Below the pieces are notes generated by a model. The model did not search any database. It saw only the letters and a list, made by a program, of their open reading frames with translations, and was not told where the DNA came from. A DNA stretch of 64,000 nucleotides, taken from positions 62,001 to 126,000 of the forward strand of contig NZ_SCUT01000024.1 in the NCBI RefSeq assembly GCF_004297265.1, in the 5' to 3' direction. This stretch comes from Reyranella sp. (GTDB lineage Bacteria; Pseudomonadota; Alphaproteobacteria; Reyranellales; Reyranellaceae). Below are positions 31,701 to 39,822 of the stretch, piece after piece. A program made the translations under genes and the position numbers. The number at the start of each line of letters is the position of its first letter. Within the stretch, counting starts at the first letter, position 1.

Positions 31701-32127
31701 GCGCCATTGCTCGCGGCTGTTCGTGACCGGTGCCAACCTCACCGTGCCGTTCGGCACCATCGTGCTGCGCAAGGCCTATGGGCTGGGGGCGCAGGCGATG
31801 GCGGGCGGTTCCTTCCACGCACCGGTCTTCGCGCTCTCCTGGCCGACCGGCGAGTTCGGCGGCATGGGTCTCGAAGGCGCCGTGAAGCTCGGTTTCCGCA
31901 AGGAGCTCGAGGCGGTGAGCGATCCGAACGAACGCCGCGCGCTGTTCGACAAGATGGTCTCGGCCGCCTACGCGCGCGGCAAGGCACTGAGCACCGCCAC
32001 CTACTTCGAGGTAGATGAGGTGATCGATCCCGCAGATTCGCGGCGCTGGATCGCGACGGCTCTGCTGGAAGCCAGACCGCGGCCACCGCACAGCCACAAG
32101 AAGCGGCCGAACATCGATACGTGGTAG
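28765..32127 (+). CDS. Single-chain biotin-dependent acyl-CoA carboxylase (BC-BCCP-CT)
   Basis: This is a 1120-residue multidomain enzyme that carboxylates an acyl-CoA with bicarbonate and ATP. The N-terminal biotin carboxylase (MLKKLLIANRGEIAIRIAQAA; ATP-grasp IKAIAGGGGRGMRIV; EANPRLQVEHTVTE) spans about residues 1-450. The biotin carrier domain carries VMDAMKMQHE with biotinyl-Lys at residue 549. From about 600 to the end is the carboxyltransferase (GLITGIGRVNGSLFGP, GQGKNNHHKK-like, NSGRCFAGNAAI, SSIGMGGPAMIEGGNLG). One chain holding all activities resembles the single-chain long-chain acyl-CoA carboxylases, whereas most bacteria split these domains. Start ATG has no Shine-Dalgarno; a rho-independent terminator follows. 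Confidence 0.93.
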   Translation: MLKKLLIANRGEIAIRIAQAAAELGIATVGVHSEDDATSLHVRRVDEVRSLKGRGAAAYLDIDGVIAAARDAGCDAVHPGYGFLSENAAFAKACSEAGLVFVGPTPEQLDLFGDKARARAQAIKCTVPVLPGTDGAVDVAGVKAFFDEHRGSGIVIKAIAGGGGRGMRIVTQESEIDEAFARASAEAKAAFGNGALYAERLIARARHIEVQIVGDGNGGIASLGERECTIQRRSQKIVELAPSPNLPEAMRRKIVDAAVTMARDVAYRSLGTFEFLVDDASPDFFCFIEANPRLQVEHTVTEEVWGVDLVKTQLRLAGGTSLDDTGIKKASPRGYAIQLRVNMETMTADGSARPGGGTLSSFEPPSGPGIRVDTYGYAGYRTNPNFDSLLAKVIVQSADFAGALQRAERALAAFRLEGAPSNIAFLRALIAHPEFRADKVHTRFVDEQAASLIEAAGKLKTGLYFEAAAAPAGSSARQAGARVDSVDPLAVLAFGKAKSETASPGMTTDAPEGTAAVPAPMQGTIVSLSVTEGEAVAAGQALLVMDAMKMQHEIRSPVRGYVRRIAVEAGETVYEGHSLLFVEEADVEVKGTAVEEAIDLDHIRPDLAEYFERRALTLDEKRPESVARRRRTNQRTARENLEDLVDPNSFVEYGAFAIASQRTRRTVEDLIEKTPADGLITGIGRVNGSLFGPERSRVAVAHYDYTVLAGTQGKNNHHKKDRLFEIVEKQRIPLVFFTEGGGGRPGDIDVQSVAGLNTMAFHIFGRLSGVAPLIGINSGRCFAGNAAILGCCDVVIATKNSSIGMGGPAMIEGGNLGVFSPEEVGPMNVQVPNGVVDIAVEDEAEAVTVAKKYLSYFQGALPEWRAADQRLLRRAIPENRLRVYDVRDVIATLCDEDSVLEVRRAFGPGMVTAFGRIEGKSLGIVANNPVHLAGAIDSDGSDKAARFLQLCDAFDIPILFLCDTPGMMVGPEIEKTALVRHCSRLFVTGANLTVPFGTIVLRKAYGLGAQAMAGGSFHAPVFALSWPTGEFGGMGLEGAVKLGFRKELEAVSDPNERRALFDKMVSAAYARGKALSTATYFEVDEVIDPADSRRWIATALLEARPRPPHSHKKRPNIDTW

Positions 32128-32134
32128 CAAGATT

Positions 32135-32164
32135 AAGGCCCCTCCGAAGAGGGGCCTTTCGTTT
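32135..32164 (+). terminator. Rho-independent terminator after the carboxylase gene
   Basis: AAGGCCCCTC (32135-32144), loop CGAA, GAGGGGCCTT (32149-32158), then TCGTTTC. The 10-bp stem is perfect with a stable tetraloop. On the minus strand the hairpin is followed by TTAATCTT, so it can also stop the convergent transcript; it lies between the two stop codons. Confidence 0.88.
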
Positions 32165-32176
32165 CGGGAATGATCG

Positions 32177-34081
32177 CTACTGCGCGATCCAGAAGGTGTC
32201 CGGCTGGTAGAGGCCGATATAACCGCCCGGATCCCAGGCGTAGTAGCCTTCCTTCGGGACGTTGCGGACCTTCGGGCCGACCACGATCGGCTGGCGGACG
32301 CCGTTGACCGTGCCAATGGAAAAGACCTCGTCGGCATTGGTGGCGAGAATCTTGTCCCAGGCCTTGCGGCGGTCCTCCTCGGTCACGCCCGTCTCCCATT
32401 CCTTCACGTAGTCGAGCAGCTTGCAGGCAGATTCCAGGTCGCACTTCTCGCCCTGCTTGCCCTTGGACTCGACGAACATGCCCCAGCGGGCCCATTGAAG
32501 GCCGCCCAGCATGGTCGGCGCGAACTCCTTGGGGCTGGTATTGGGTGTCGGAACCGCCGTCACCGCGCCCGCGAAAGCCGTCATGATGGCTTCACCCGAC
32601 GAGGTGCGGAGCCGGAAGTTGTCGCGGGTCTGCGGCTTGGTCAGCATCTTGATGCCGATCTTCTTCCAGTTGTCCGCGATCAGCGCGAGCGCGTCGTTGT
32701 CCTCGGTCTCCTCGCTCGCATGCTCGACGACGATCGTTGCTGGACGGCCGTCGGGCAGCAGGCGGATGCCTTGGCTGTCCTTCTTCGTGAGGCCGATTTC
32801 GTCCAGCAGCTTGTTGGCGAGCTTGGGATCGTACTGTGCCCACTTGGTTGCGTACTCGGGCTTGAACAGCTCCGAGCGCTCCATGATCGTGTTGTTCGAC
32901 GGCTTGGCCAGCCCGATATAGACGACCTGGTTCAGTTCCTCGCGGTCGATCGCCAGCGAGAGCGCCCGACGGAAGCGCACGTCGCGCATGAGTTTGCGCC
33001 ATTCCGCGTCGTTGGCGTTGAGGTTGGGATAGAGAGCGAGCTGCGAGCCCGAGCCCGCCTCCCACAAGCGCACGTTCATGCCCGAGGTCTGCGCGCTCTT
33101 CTGCAGGAAGGTGTAGTCGCGCATGTTGAGATAGCGCGGCTGCAGGTCGGCCTCGCCGAGGCCAGCCTTGGCCGGCACCAGGTTGGCGGCCGCCACCGTG
33201 AAGATCACCCTGTCGACGTAAGGGAGTTGCTGCCCCTTCTCGTCGATGCGGTGATAGTAGGGATTGCGCAGGTAGACGAAGCGCTGGGCCGGTGACGCGG
33301 TCGTGCCGACCCAAGGGTTCAGCGTCGGCAGGTCGATGTTGTCGTTGGCATACATCACGTCCAGGCGGCGATAGATCGACACCCAGCTCTGCTGACCGCC
33401 CCGGGCGGATTTCAGGATCTCGGCTTCCGGCGTGTACTTGGCGTGGAATTTCTTCAGGTAGTGCGCGGGCCGGAAGAGGAAGAGGGGGGCGGCGCGCGCC
33501 TGGCTCTCGATGAAGTAAGGGTTGGGCTTGTCCCAGGTGTATTTGATGGTGAGCGGGTCGATGATCTCGACCTTGGGCAGCTGTCCGTCGACCAGCAGCT
33601 CGACATTCGGGCCGCCTGAGGAGAGATCCTTGTTGTTGGCGACGTCTTCCCAGAAGAAGCGGAAATCCTCGGTCGTGAAGGGATGGCCGTCGGACCATTT
33701 GTGTCCGGCGCGCAGCTTGAACGTGAACTCGCGGCCCTCCTTCTCCTCGTAGCTCTCGAGGATGTCGGGGTGCAGCTTGAACTTGTCGTCGTAGACGATG
33801 AGGCGGGTGTAGCTGAAGATCGTCATCAGGCGCGTATCGCGCGCACTGGCCACCAGCATGTTGAGCTGGCCGCCCTGCTGGCCGGGACCGTCGCCGCCGG
33901 CGAAATGCTTCACGACCCAGGGCTGCTCGGGCACGCGCTTGCCTACGGGCGGCAGGGTGCCGGACTTCACCTGGTCGCCGAACATCGGCGTTTCCTTGAG
34001 GGCGGGCACGGGGTCGGCGGCGAAGGCGGGCCCCGCTATCCATCCCAAGACCAGTGCAGCCGTCAGAACGCGTCTCTTCAT
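32177..34081 (-). CDS. Peptide/oligopeptide-type ABC transporter substrate-binding protein
   Basis: This is a 634-residue periplasmic protein of the SBP_bac_5 family. The signal peptide is MKRRVLTAALVLGWIAGPAFA. The extracytoplasmic core shows DILESYEEKEGREFTFKLRAGHKWSDGHPFTTEDFRFFW, the hallmark of the family, and the late segments VRFRRALSLAIDREELNQVVYIGLAKPSN and DPKLANKLLDEIGLTKKDSQGIRLLPDGRP. It is about 100 residues longer than a typical oligopeptide receptor. No permease or ATPase is adjacent, so it depends on subunits encoded elsewhere. AAGGA is placed 6 bases before ATG. Confidence 0.9.
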   Translation of the reverse strand: MKRRVLTAALVLGWIAGPAFAADPVPALKETPMFGDQVKSGTLPPVGKRVPEQPWVVKHFAGGDGPGQQGGQLNMLVASARDTRLMTIFSYTRLIVYDDKFKLHPDILESYEEKEGREFTFKLRAGHKWSDGHPFTTEDFRFFWEDVANNKDLSSGGPNVELLVDGQLPKVEIIDPLTIKYTWDKPNPYFIESQARAAPLFLFRPAHYLKKFHAKYTPEAEILKSARGGQQSWVSIYRRLDVMYANDNIDLPTLNPWVGTTASPAQRFVYLRNPYYHRIDEKGQQLPYVDRVIFTVAAANLVPAKAGLGEADLQPRYLNMRDYTFLQKSAQTSGMNVRLWEAGSGSQLALYPNLNANDAEWRKLMRDVRFRRALSLAIDREELNQVVYIGLAKPSNNTIMERSELFKPEYATKWAQYDPKLANKLLDEIGLTKKDSQGIRLLPDGRPATIVVEHASEETEDNDALALIADNWKKIGIKMLTKPQTRDNFRLRTSSGEAIMTAFAGAVTAVPTPNTSPKEFAPTMLGGLQWARWGMFVESKGKQGEKCDLESACKLLDYVKEWETGVTEEDRRKAWDKILATNADEVFSIGTVNGVRQPIVVGPKVRNVPKEGYYAWDPGGYIGLYQPDTFWIAQ

Positions 34082-34269
34082 CTCAAGTCCTTCACCGATT
34101 GCCGACGGAAAATAAGTCGTTCCTGCAGGTTCCGCCGGGCGAATGCCCGATGGCGATAAAATCGTCCAGAAGTGCCACCGTCAATGCTGGCTGCTCCCTG
34201 TGACGCCACGTTGACGTGACGCAGGAGACGCGCAAGAAAACCATCGAAATTGAACGATTCGAGGGAACG

Positions 34270-35364
34270 ATGACGAGCGGCCTTGAGAGCGACTTCGTAA
34301 CGCTACACGAGATCGTAAAAGCGGCGAAAATCAGGCTCAATCCGAATATCTGGGATTATTTGATCGGCGGCACCGAGACTGAAACCACGCTGCGCCGCAA
34401 CAGGCTGGCGCTCGACATGATCGCCTTCAAGCCTCGCGTGCTGCGTGATGTGTCGAAGATCGATCCGTCCTCCGAAATCCTAGGCCGCAAGATCCGCCTG
34501 CCGGTGATGCTGGCACCCGTGGGATCGCTGGAATCCTTCGAGCCCGGCGGCGGCATCACCGTCGCGCAGGGTGCGGGCGCGGGTAACGTGGCGATGCTGA
34601 TCAGTTCGGTGACCACGCTCAAGCTCGAGGACATCGTGAAGGGCGGCGCGGGCCCGAAGATCTACCAGCTCTATGTGCGTGGCGACGATGCCTGGGTCGC
34701 GGATCGGGTGAAGCAGGCGATGGATGCGGGCTACGATGCCTTCTGCATCACCGTCGATACCCAGGTGTACAGCCGGCGCGAACGCGACATCGCCAAGCGC
34801 TTCGTGAAGTCGTGGCGGTCATCGGCGACCGGACAGGACCATCAGGCGGCTTTCTCCTGGAAGAACTTCATCGCCGTGCGCGAGAAGTTCCCCAACGTGA
34901 AGTTCATGCTGAAGGGAATCGGCACCGGCGAGGATGCCGAGCTGGCCTGCCAGAACGGAGTCTGGGCGGTCTACTGCTCCAACCATGGCGGCCGTCAGCT
35001 CGACCATGGGCGCGGCTCGGCCGAGGTGCTGCCGGAGATCGTCGAGGCGGTTGCCGGTCGCGCCAAGGTGGCCGTCGACGGCAGCTTCAGCCGCGGCAGC
35101 GACATCGTGAAGGCGATCTGCATGGGCGCCGACTGGGTCGGCCTCGGCCGTCTCTATTGCTACGGCCTCGCCGCTGCCGGCGCGGCCGGCATCGAGCGCG
35201 TGATCGAGTTGCTCGAGGAAGAGATGAAGGAGGTGATGGGCCTCCTGGGCGTGACCTCGCTGTCGCAGCTGGACAAGAGCTACATCGCGAAGAGCATGCC
35301 GACCAACCTGACCGGCGTGCACAGCGCCTTCCCGCTGCTCAACCTCCAGGACGAAGGGTACTGA
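34270..35364 (+). CDS. FMN-dependent alpha-hydroxy acid dehydrogenase/oxidase
   Basis: This is a 364-residue cytosolic flavoprotein oxidising a 2-hydroxy acid to the 2-oxo acid, like L-lactate dehydrogenase or glycolate oxidase. Features: FVTLHEIVKAAKIRLNPNIWDYLIGG, LPVMLAPVGSLESFEPGG, the Arg/Lys-rich segment VYSRRERDIAKRF, LKGIGTGEDAELACQNGV and the active site SNHGGRQLDHGRG with catalytic His239 and Arg242. The GADWVGLGRLYCYGLAAAG phosphate loop follows. GAGGGAACG is directly before this ATG; a GTG at 34216 would add 18 residues. Convergent with the SDR at 35383. Confidence 0.88.
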   Translation: MTSGLESDFVTLHEIVKAAKIRLNPNIWDYLIGGTETETTLRRNRLALDMIAFKPRVLRDVSKIDPSSEILGRKIRLPVMLAPVGSLESFEPGGGITVAQGAGAGNVAMLISSVTTLKLEDIVKGGAGPKIYQLYVRGDDAWVADRVKQAMDAGYDAFCITVDTQVYSRRERDIAKRFVKSWRSSATGQDHQAAFSWKNFIAVREKFPNVKFMLKGIGTGEDAELACQNGVWAVYCSNHGGRQLDHGRGSAEVLPEIVEAVAGRAKVAVDGSFSRGSDIVKAICMGADWVGLGRLYCYGLAAAGAAGIERVIELLEEEMKEVMGLLGVTSLSQLDKSYIAKSMPTNLTGVHSAFPLLNLQDEGY

Positions 35365-35367
35365 GGC

Positions 35368-35385
35368 TAGCGCGCGGACGCGCTA
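35368..35385. terminator. Bidirectional hairpin between convergent genes
   Basis: TAGCGCG (35368-35374), loop CGGA, CGCGCTA (35379-35385). The last three bases are the stop codon of the minus-strand SDR. No long T-run follows on either strand, so termination strength is uncertain. Confidence 0.4.
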
Positions 35386-36135
35386 ACCTCTCCCCACAAA
35401 CGGCATCTTCGTCGCCATCACGGTCATGAACTGCACGTTGGCGTCGAGCGGCAGGCTGTCCATGTAGAGGATGGCGTTGGCCACGGCCGATACGTCCATG
35501 CGCGGCTCGGCCATGGTCGTGCCGTTGGGCTGCAGTACGCCCTTGGTCATGCGGTCGGTCATCGGCGACACGGCGTTGCCGATGTCGATCTGGCCGCAGG
35601 CGATGTCATAGGCGCGGCCGTCGAGCGACGTCGACTTGGTGAGGCCGGTGATCGCGTGCTTGGTCGAGGTGTAGGCCACCGAGAAGGGCCGCGGCGCGTG
35701 CGCCGAGATCGAGCCATTGTTGATGATGCGGCCGCCGCGCGGCGTCTGGTCCTTCATGATCTTGATGGCTTCCTGCGTGCACAGGAACGGACCGGTCAGG
35801 TTCGCCGCCACGACGTTCAGCCAGGTCTCGTAGGGCAGTTCCTCCAGCGGCACGGGCGGGGCCCCGCCGCCGGCATTGTTGAACACCAGGTCGAGCCGGC
35901 CCCAGGTCGCCTTCACCTTGGCGAACAGCGCGACGATGTCGTCGCGCTTCGTGACGTCGGTCGGCACGGCCAGCGCATTCGGCGCATTGTTGCCGGCCAT
36001 CGAAGCCGTTTCGTCCAGCGCGGCCTTGCGGCGGCCCGCCAGCGCGACCTTGTAGCCGTTTTTCAGCAGGGCCAGCGCCGAGGCGCGGCCGATGCCGCTG
36101 CCAGCGCCGGTGACGACGGCGATCTTTCCACTCAT
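35383..36135 (-). CDS. Short-chain dehydrogenase/reductase (SDR)
   Basis: This is a 250-residue NAD(P)-dependent [24 protein letters not shown], the NADP-favouring AGRRKAA after beta-2, [10 protein letters not shown] (NAG), [12 protein letters not shown] with active Ser, and [11 protein letters not shown] (catalytic Tyr/Lys). The GGG-rich tail MPFVGRG ends the protein. A -10-like TAGGGT sits at 36163-36168 on the minus strand, with AGGAGG before ATG. Role unknown; convergent with the hydroxyacid dehydrogenase. It is 67 bp downstream of the allophanate hydrolase stop on the same strand, so the promoter region is separate from it. Confidence 0.9.
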   Translation of the reverse strand: MSGKIAVVTGAGSGIGRASALALLKNGYKVALAGRRKAALDETASMAGNNAPNALAVPTDVTKRDDIVALFAKVKATWGRLDLVFNNAGGGAPPVPLEELPYETWLNVVAANLTGPFLCTQEAIKIMKDQTPRGGRIINNGSISAHAPRPFSVAYTSTKHAITGLTKSTSLDGRAYDIACGQIDIGNAVSPMTDRMTKGVLQPNGTTMAEPRMDVSAVANAILYMDSLPLDANVQFMTVMATKMPFVGRG

Positions 36136-36202
36136 GGGTTCGTTTCCTCCTCGAAGGAGCGGACCCTAGCAGACCGACGCCCCGCAGTTGAAGGGCCGCA
36201 GG

Positions 36203-37978
36203 CTAGGACAGGGTCTTCAGATAGGCCCGCCAGCCGCCCAGCGCAGTGATGTCCTTCGCGCCCTCGGCGGCATGTGCCTCGCAAAGGAAGCCCGGTACCG
36301 AAGCTCCATTCGCCAGGCTCACACTGCCGAGGCCGAGCGGCGCGGGAATCTGGCGCAGCAGGGCGCCGATCTTCTCGGCGGGCAGACTCCACACTTCCAG
36401 CTCGATCGCGCCGCCGCCCTCGGCCACACGCACGATGCCCGGCCGGTGAGGCGGGCCGCCGGGCAGGGCGTAGAAGCGGTAGGCCGGCGCGGTCTTTCCG
36501 GTGCTCTCCAGCCGGCCTCCCAGTTCGACGAGCTGGCCGTTCAGTGGAAGGCCGCTCATATGTGCGCCGACCACGGCGACGGAGATACGATCCTCCACCA
36601 CGACGGGATCGCATTCCGGTTGCGGCAGCCGGCTCATCGTCTTGCCCAGCGGCAAAGGCACTGCGCGTTGCCAGCGCGCGCCGAAGGCCAACAGGACGCG
36701 CTCGGCGTTGGCGCGGCCGATCAGGGTGATGCCGAACGGCATGCCGTCGGGCCGGAAGCTGGCCGGTACGGCAAGCGCCGAAAGGCCGAAGAAGTTCACG
36801 AAGTTCGTGTAGTGACCCAGGTGCGAGTTGTAGAGCACCGGCTCGCGCTCGAGATCGGCCAGCCTGTAGATCGTGCCGGCGGTCGGCACGGCCAGAAAAT
36901 CGAGACCCTTCATTTCGGCGAAGGCACGGGCCTTCAGTTCGGCGAGCCGATACTGGCCCTCGAAGGCATCGACAGCGCTGTATTCGAGGCCGCTCAGGAC
37001 GATCTGCCGAGTGGTCGGCCAGACGCCCGCCGTGTCGTCGGCGCCCTCCATGAAGGCGCCGACCGCCGCGGTGCGCTCGGCGACCCAGGGACCGTTGTAG
37101 AGAAGCTGCGCGGCGTCGCGGAACGGCGCGTAGTCGATCTCGACTGGCGTGCCGCCCAATCCCTTCAGCCGCTCGATCGACTGCGCATAGAGCGTGGCAT
37201 AGGCCGTATCGCCGAAGAACTCGGCATCCTTCGCGCCCACGATGCCGAACCGGAAGGTCCTGCCGATAGAAGGCGTGGCGTGCGGCGTGGCGACGACGGC
37301 GAGGATCGCGTCGGCATCGGCGCAGGAGAGGGTAAACACCGACGTGCAGTCGAGCGAGCGGCAGGCGGGTACCATGCCTTCGTTGCTGAGCAGGCCGGGC
37401 GTCGGCTTGAGGCCGACGATGTTGTTGAAGCCGGCCGGCACGCGGCCCGATCCCGCCGTGTCGGTGCCCAGCGAGAAGCTGACGAGCCCCGACGAGACCG
37501 CCACCGCCGATCCCGAGCTCGACCCGCCGGGAACGTACGACGCATCGAACGGATTGCGCGGCACGCCGTAGGGTGACCGCACGCCCACGAGACCGGTGGC
37601 GAACTGGTCGAGATTCGTCTTGCCGACCATGATCGCGCCGGCATCGATGAGCCGCTGCACGACTTCGGCGGACGATTTGGCCTCGTAGGCGAAGCCCGGG
37701 CAGGCCGCGGTCGTCACCAGGCCGGCGACGTCGAGATTGTCCTTCACCGCGAAGGGCACGCCGTAAAGCGGCAGCCGGTCGATCTCATTGCGCCGCGCAT
37801 CGAGCGCGGCCGCTTGCGCGCGAAGGTCCGCGTCGGACGCGCGCGAGATCCAGACCTTGTCGTCCCCTGCAAGGCCGATGCGTTTCAGCACCTCGTCGAT
37901 CGTCTGCCGCACGTCGAGCGTGCCGGCGCGATAGGCGCGGTGCAACGCATGAACACCGAGGTCGAGAAAGGCTGTCAT
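36203..37978 (-). CDS. atzF: Allophanate hydrolase (AtzF-like)
   Basis: This is a 591-residue cytosolic enzyme that hydrolyses allophanate to ammonia and carbon dioxide. The N-terminal amidase domain has the catalytic Lys in GVPFAVKDNLDVAG and the Ser pair in VPGGSSSGSAVAVSSG, followed by GTDTAGSGRVPAGFNNIVGLKPT, a strong allophanate-hydrolase marker. The C-terminal domain (about residues 460-591) contains ISVAVVGAHMSGLPLNGQL and AYRFYALPGGPPHRPG, as in AtzF/DUR1 proteins. Length matches AtzF (about 600). It is divergent from the atzG-atzE-hpxZ genes across 267 bp, which ties it to the same ureide nitrogen pathway. Confidence 0.92.
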   Translation of the reverse strand: MTAFLDLGVHALHRAYRAGTLDVRQTIDEVLKRIGLAGDDKVWISRASDADLRAQAAALDARRNEIDRLPLYGVPFAVKDNLDVAGLVTTAACPGFAYEAKSSAEVVQRLIDAGAIMVGKTNLDQFATGLVGVRSPYGVPRNPFDASYVPGGSSSGSAVAVSSGLVSFSLGTDTAGSGRVPAGFNNIVGLKPTPGLLSNEGMVPACRSLDCTSVFTLSCADADAILAVVATPHATPSIGRTFRFGIVGAKDAEFFGDTAYATLYAQSIERLKGLGGTPVEIDYAPFRDAAQLLYNGPWVAERTAAVGAFMEGADDTAGVWPTTRQIVLSGLEYSAVDAFEGQYRLAELKARAFAEMKGLDFLAVPTAGTIYRLADLEREPVLYNSHLGHYTNFVNFFGLSALAVPASFRPDGMPFGITLIGRANAERVLLAFGARWQRAVPLPLGKTMSRLPQPECDPVVVEDRISVAVVGAHMSGLPLNGQLVELGGRLESTGKTAPAYRFYALPGGPPHRPGIVRVAEGGGAIELEVWSLPAEKIGALLRQIPAPLGLGSVSLANGASVPGFLCEAHAAEGAKDITALGGWRAYLKTLS

Positions 37979-38033
37979 GTGCTGGTTGTAGACAAGCGCC
38001 ACACCGATTGCAGCTCCCAGATGCGCGCAGTGA

Positions 38034-38050
38034 TTGGCACGGTCCTTGCC
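38034..38050 (+). promoter_or_regulatory. Sigma-54 (RpoN) promoter of the atzG-atzE operon
   Basis: TTGGCACGGTCCTTGCC reads as a consensus -24/-12 element: TGGCAC-N5-TTGC with the GG and GC ten bases apart. The expected start is near 38061. Sigma-54 requires an enhancer protein, which for nitrogen genes is usually NtrC; no NtrC site was recognised with confidence. Confidence 0.65.
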
Positions 38051-38089
38051 TTCTCGGCCGAACGGGGAAGCAGGAAGCGAGGATGTGCC

Positions 38090-38209
38090 ATGAAGCGTCG
38101 CGCGCACGAAACGGCGGCCGGGCTGGCAATCCTGCGACTTCTTCGGCAGCTTGGACGAGAACTGGGCGCGAGCTACCGGCTCGTATGCCGCGATCTCCAT
38201 AGTGTCTGA
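38090..38209 (+). CDS. Possible 39-residue leader peptide or small protein
   Basis: This short frame begins ATG at 38090, seven bases after GAGGA, and encodes MKRRAHETAAGLAILRLL, then GRELGASYRLV, ending HSV. It falls inside the 5' leader between the sigma-54 promoter and atzG. It has a good ribosome binding site and an amphipathic, Arg-rich character, but no family is known to me. It could be a regulatory leader peptide or chance. Confidence 0.3.
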   Translation: MKRRAHETAAGLAILRLLRQLGRELGASYRLVCRDLHSV

Positions 38210-38245
38210 AGACCGCCACCTCGATGGAATGAAAGAAGGAAGCGC

Positions 38246-38434
38246 ATGGCCGAAGAGAAGCGTGACGTGGCGCGCATGGTCGAGGAGGGCGCGAAGACCG
38301 CGGGCCTCGCGATCGCGCCCGAATATCTCCCCAACGTGATCCTGAACGTCGAGCGTTCGCTCCTGATCGCGCGACCTTTGCTCGAACTCGAACTCGAGGA
38401 AGATCTGATGTCCGCCCCGGTGTTCCGGCCATGA
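38246..38434 (+). CDS. atzG: AtzG-like/HpxX small subunit (DUF4089)
   Basis: This is a 62-residue protein (MAEEKRDVARMVEEGAKTAG, ending EEDLMSAPVFRP). The helical layout and the terminal PVFRP tail are typical of AtzG, the partner that forms a complex with AtzE and stabilises it. AAGGAAG precedes the ATG. The stop overlaps the atzE ATG (ATGA). Known partners: AtzE/AtzG hydrolyse 1-carboxybiuret in the cyanuric-acid pathway; HpxX/HpxY do a related job in oxalurate use. Confidence 0.75.
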   Translation: MAEEKRDVARMVEEGAKTAGLAIAPEYLPNVILNVERSLLIARPLLELELEEDLMSAPVFRP

Positions 38435-39813
38435 GCGATCCCACCTCGAAGGAAGCGACCGCGACGGAAATCGCGGGCGCGGTGATGAGCGGCAAGGTGA
38501 AGGCAGCCGCCGTGATCGACGCCACCCTCAAGCGAATCGAAGCGGCCGAGCCGACGGTGAACGCGTTCACCGATATCGTGGCCGAACGTGCCCGCAAGCG
38601 CGCGGCGGAAGTCGATGCGGGCCTGCATCGCGGGCCGCTGCTGGGCGTGCCCTTCGCGGTGAAGAACCTGTTCGACATCGCCGGCCTGCCCACGCGCGCG
38701 GGCTCGAAGATCAACGTCGACGGACCCAGGGCCGAGCGCGACGGCGCGCTGGTGCGCAAGCTCGAGGCGGCCGGCGCCATCCTGGTCGGCGGCCTCAACA
38801 TGGGCGAATACGCCTACGACTTCACGGGCGAGAACGCCCATTACGGGCCGTCGCGCAATCCGCACGATCCCACGCGCATGTCGGGCGGCTCCTCCGGCGG
38901 CTCGGGTGCCGCGGTGGCGGCGGGGGAGGTGCCCCTGGCGCTGGGCTCCGACACCAACGGCTCGATCCGCGTGCCGTCCTCGCTCTGCGGCCTGTTCGGC
39001 CTGAAGCCGACCTATGGACGGCTGAGCCGCGCAGGCTCGTTCCCCTTCGTGGATTCCTTCGACCATCTCGGCCCGATCGCCCGTTCGGTGGAAGACCTTG
39101 CGCTCTCCTTTGATGCCATGCAGGGCTGGGATTCCGACGACCCGGTCTGCACCGACCGGCCGGTCGATCCGACGCTGCCGCGGCTGGTCGAAGGCGTCGA
39201 CGGGCTGCGCATCGCCATTGCCGGCGACTATTTCGCCAGGGGCGGCGAGCCCGAGGCCTTCGAGGCCGTGGCGACCGTGGCCAAGGCGCTGGGGGCCACG
39301 AAGACCGTCGTGCTGCCGCAGGCGGCTGCGGCGCGAGCGGCCGCCTATGTCATCACCGCGATCGAGGGCGCGCAGCTCCACCTGCCGCGGCTGCGCACGC
39401 GGCCGCAGGATTTCGATCCCGACACGCGCGAGCGCTTCATGGCGGGCGCCCTGCTACCCGGCGCCTGGTACGTGAAGGCGCAGCGTTTCCGCCGTCAGTA
39501 TCGCGCCCACGTGCTGAAGCTGTTCGAGGAGGTCGACGTGATCCTGGCGCCGGCCACGCCCTGCTCCGCGCCGAAGGTCGGCCAGACGATGATGACGCTG
39601 GGCGGTGTCGAACTGCCGGTACGGGCCAATCTCGGCCTGTTCACCCAGCCGATCTCCTTCATCGGCCTGCCGGTCGCCGTGGCGCCGTTGCAGCGGCCCG
39701 GCGGGCTGCCGATCGGCGTGCAGCTCATCGCCAAGCCTTACAACGAACAGGCGGCGCTGCGCGTGGCCGCCCATCTGCAGAAGCTCGGCGTGGCCGCCGC
39801 GCCGCCCGCCTGA
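38431..39813 (+). CDS. atzE: AtzE-family amidohydrolase (1-carboxybiuret hydrolase-like/HpxY-like)
   Basis: This is a 460-residue amidase-signature enzyme. The catalytic Lys is in GVPFAVKNLFDIAG near residue 80 and the Ser pair in MSGGSSGGSGAAVAAG near residue 150-155. GSDTNGSIRVPSSLCGLFGLKPTYGRLSRAGSFPF is the AtzE-type core. Length and the AtzG partner next to it support an AtzE role. In Pseudomonas ADP, AtzE removes ammonia from 1-carboxybiuret; a Klebsiella homologue (HpxY) belongs to oxalurate catabolism. I cannot decide between the two substrates. It overlaps atzG by four bases. Confidence 0.85.
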   Translation: MSDPTSKEATATEIAGAVMSGKVKAAAVIDATLKRIEAAEPTVNAFTDIVAERARKRAAEVDAGLHRGPLLGVPFAVKNLFDIAGLPTRAGSKINVDGPRAERDGALVRKLEAAGAILVGGLNMGEYAYDFTGENAHYGPSRNPHDPTRMSGGSSGGSGAAVAAGEVPLALGSDTNGSIRVPSSLCGLFGLKPTYGRLSRAGSFPFVDSFDHLGPIARSVEDLALSFDAMQGWDSDDPVCTDRPVDPTLPRLVEGVDGLRIAIAGDYFARGGEPEAFEAVATVAKALGATKTVVLPQAAAARAAAYVITAIEGAQLHLPRLRTRPQDFDPDTRERFMAGALLPGAWYVKAQRFRRQYRAHVLKLFEEVDVILAPATPCSAPKVGQTMMTLGGVELPVRANLGLFTQPISFIGLPVAVAPLQRPGGLPIGVQLIAKPYNEQAALRVAAHLQKLGVAAAPPA

Positions 39814-39822
39814 GGAGCCGAC

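Noticed and set aside
30271-32337. 688-codon open frame opposite the carboxylase carboxyltransferase domain
   Set aside because: Antisense shadow typical of high-GC genes; it crosses the rho-independent terminator.
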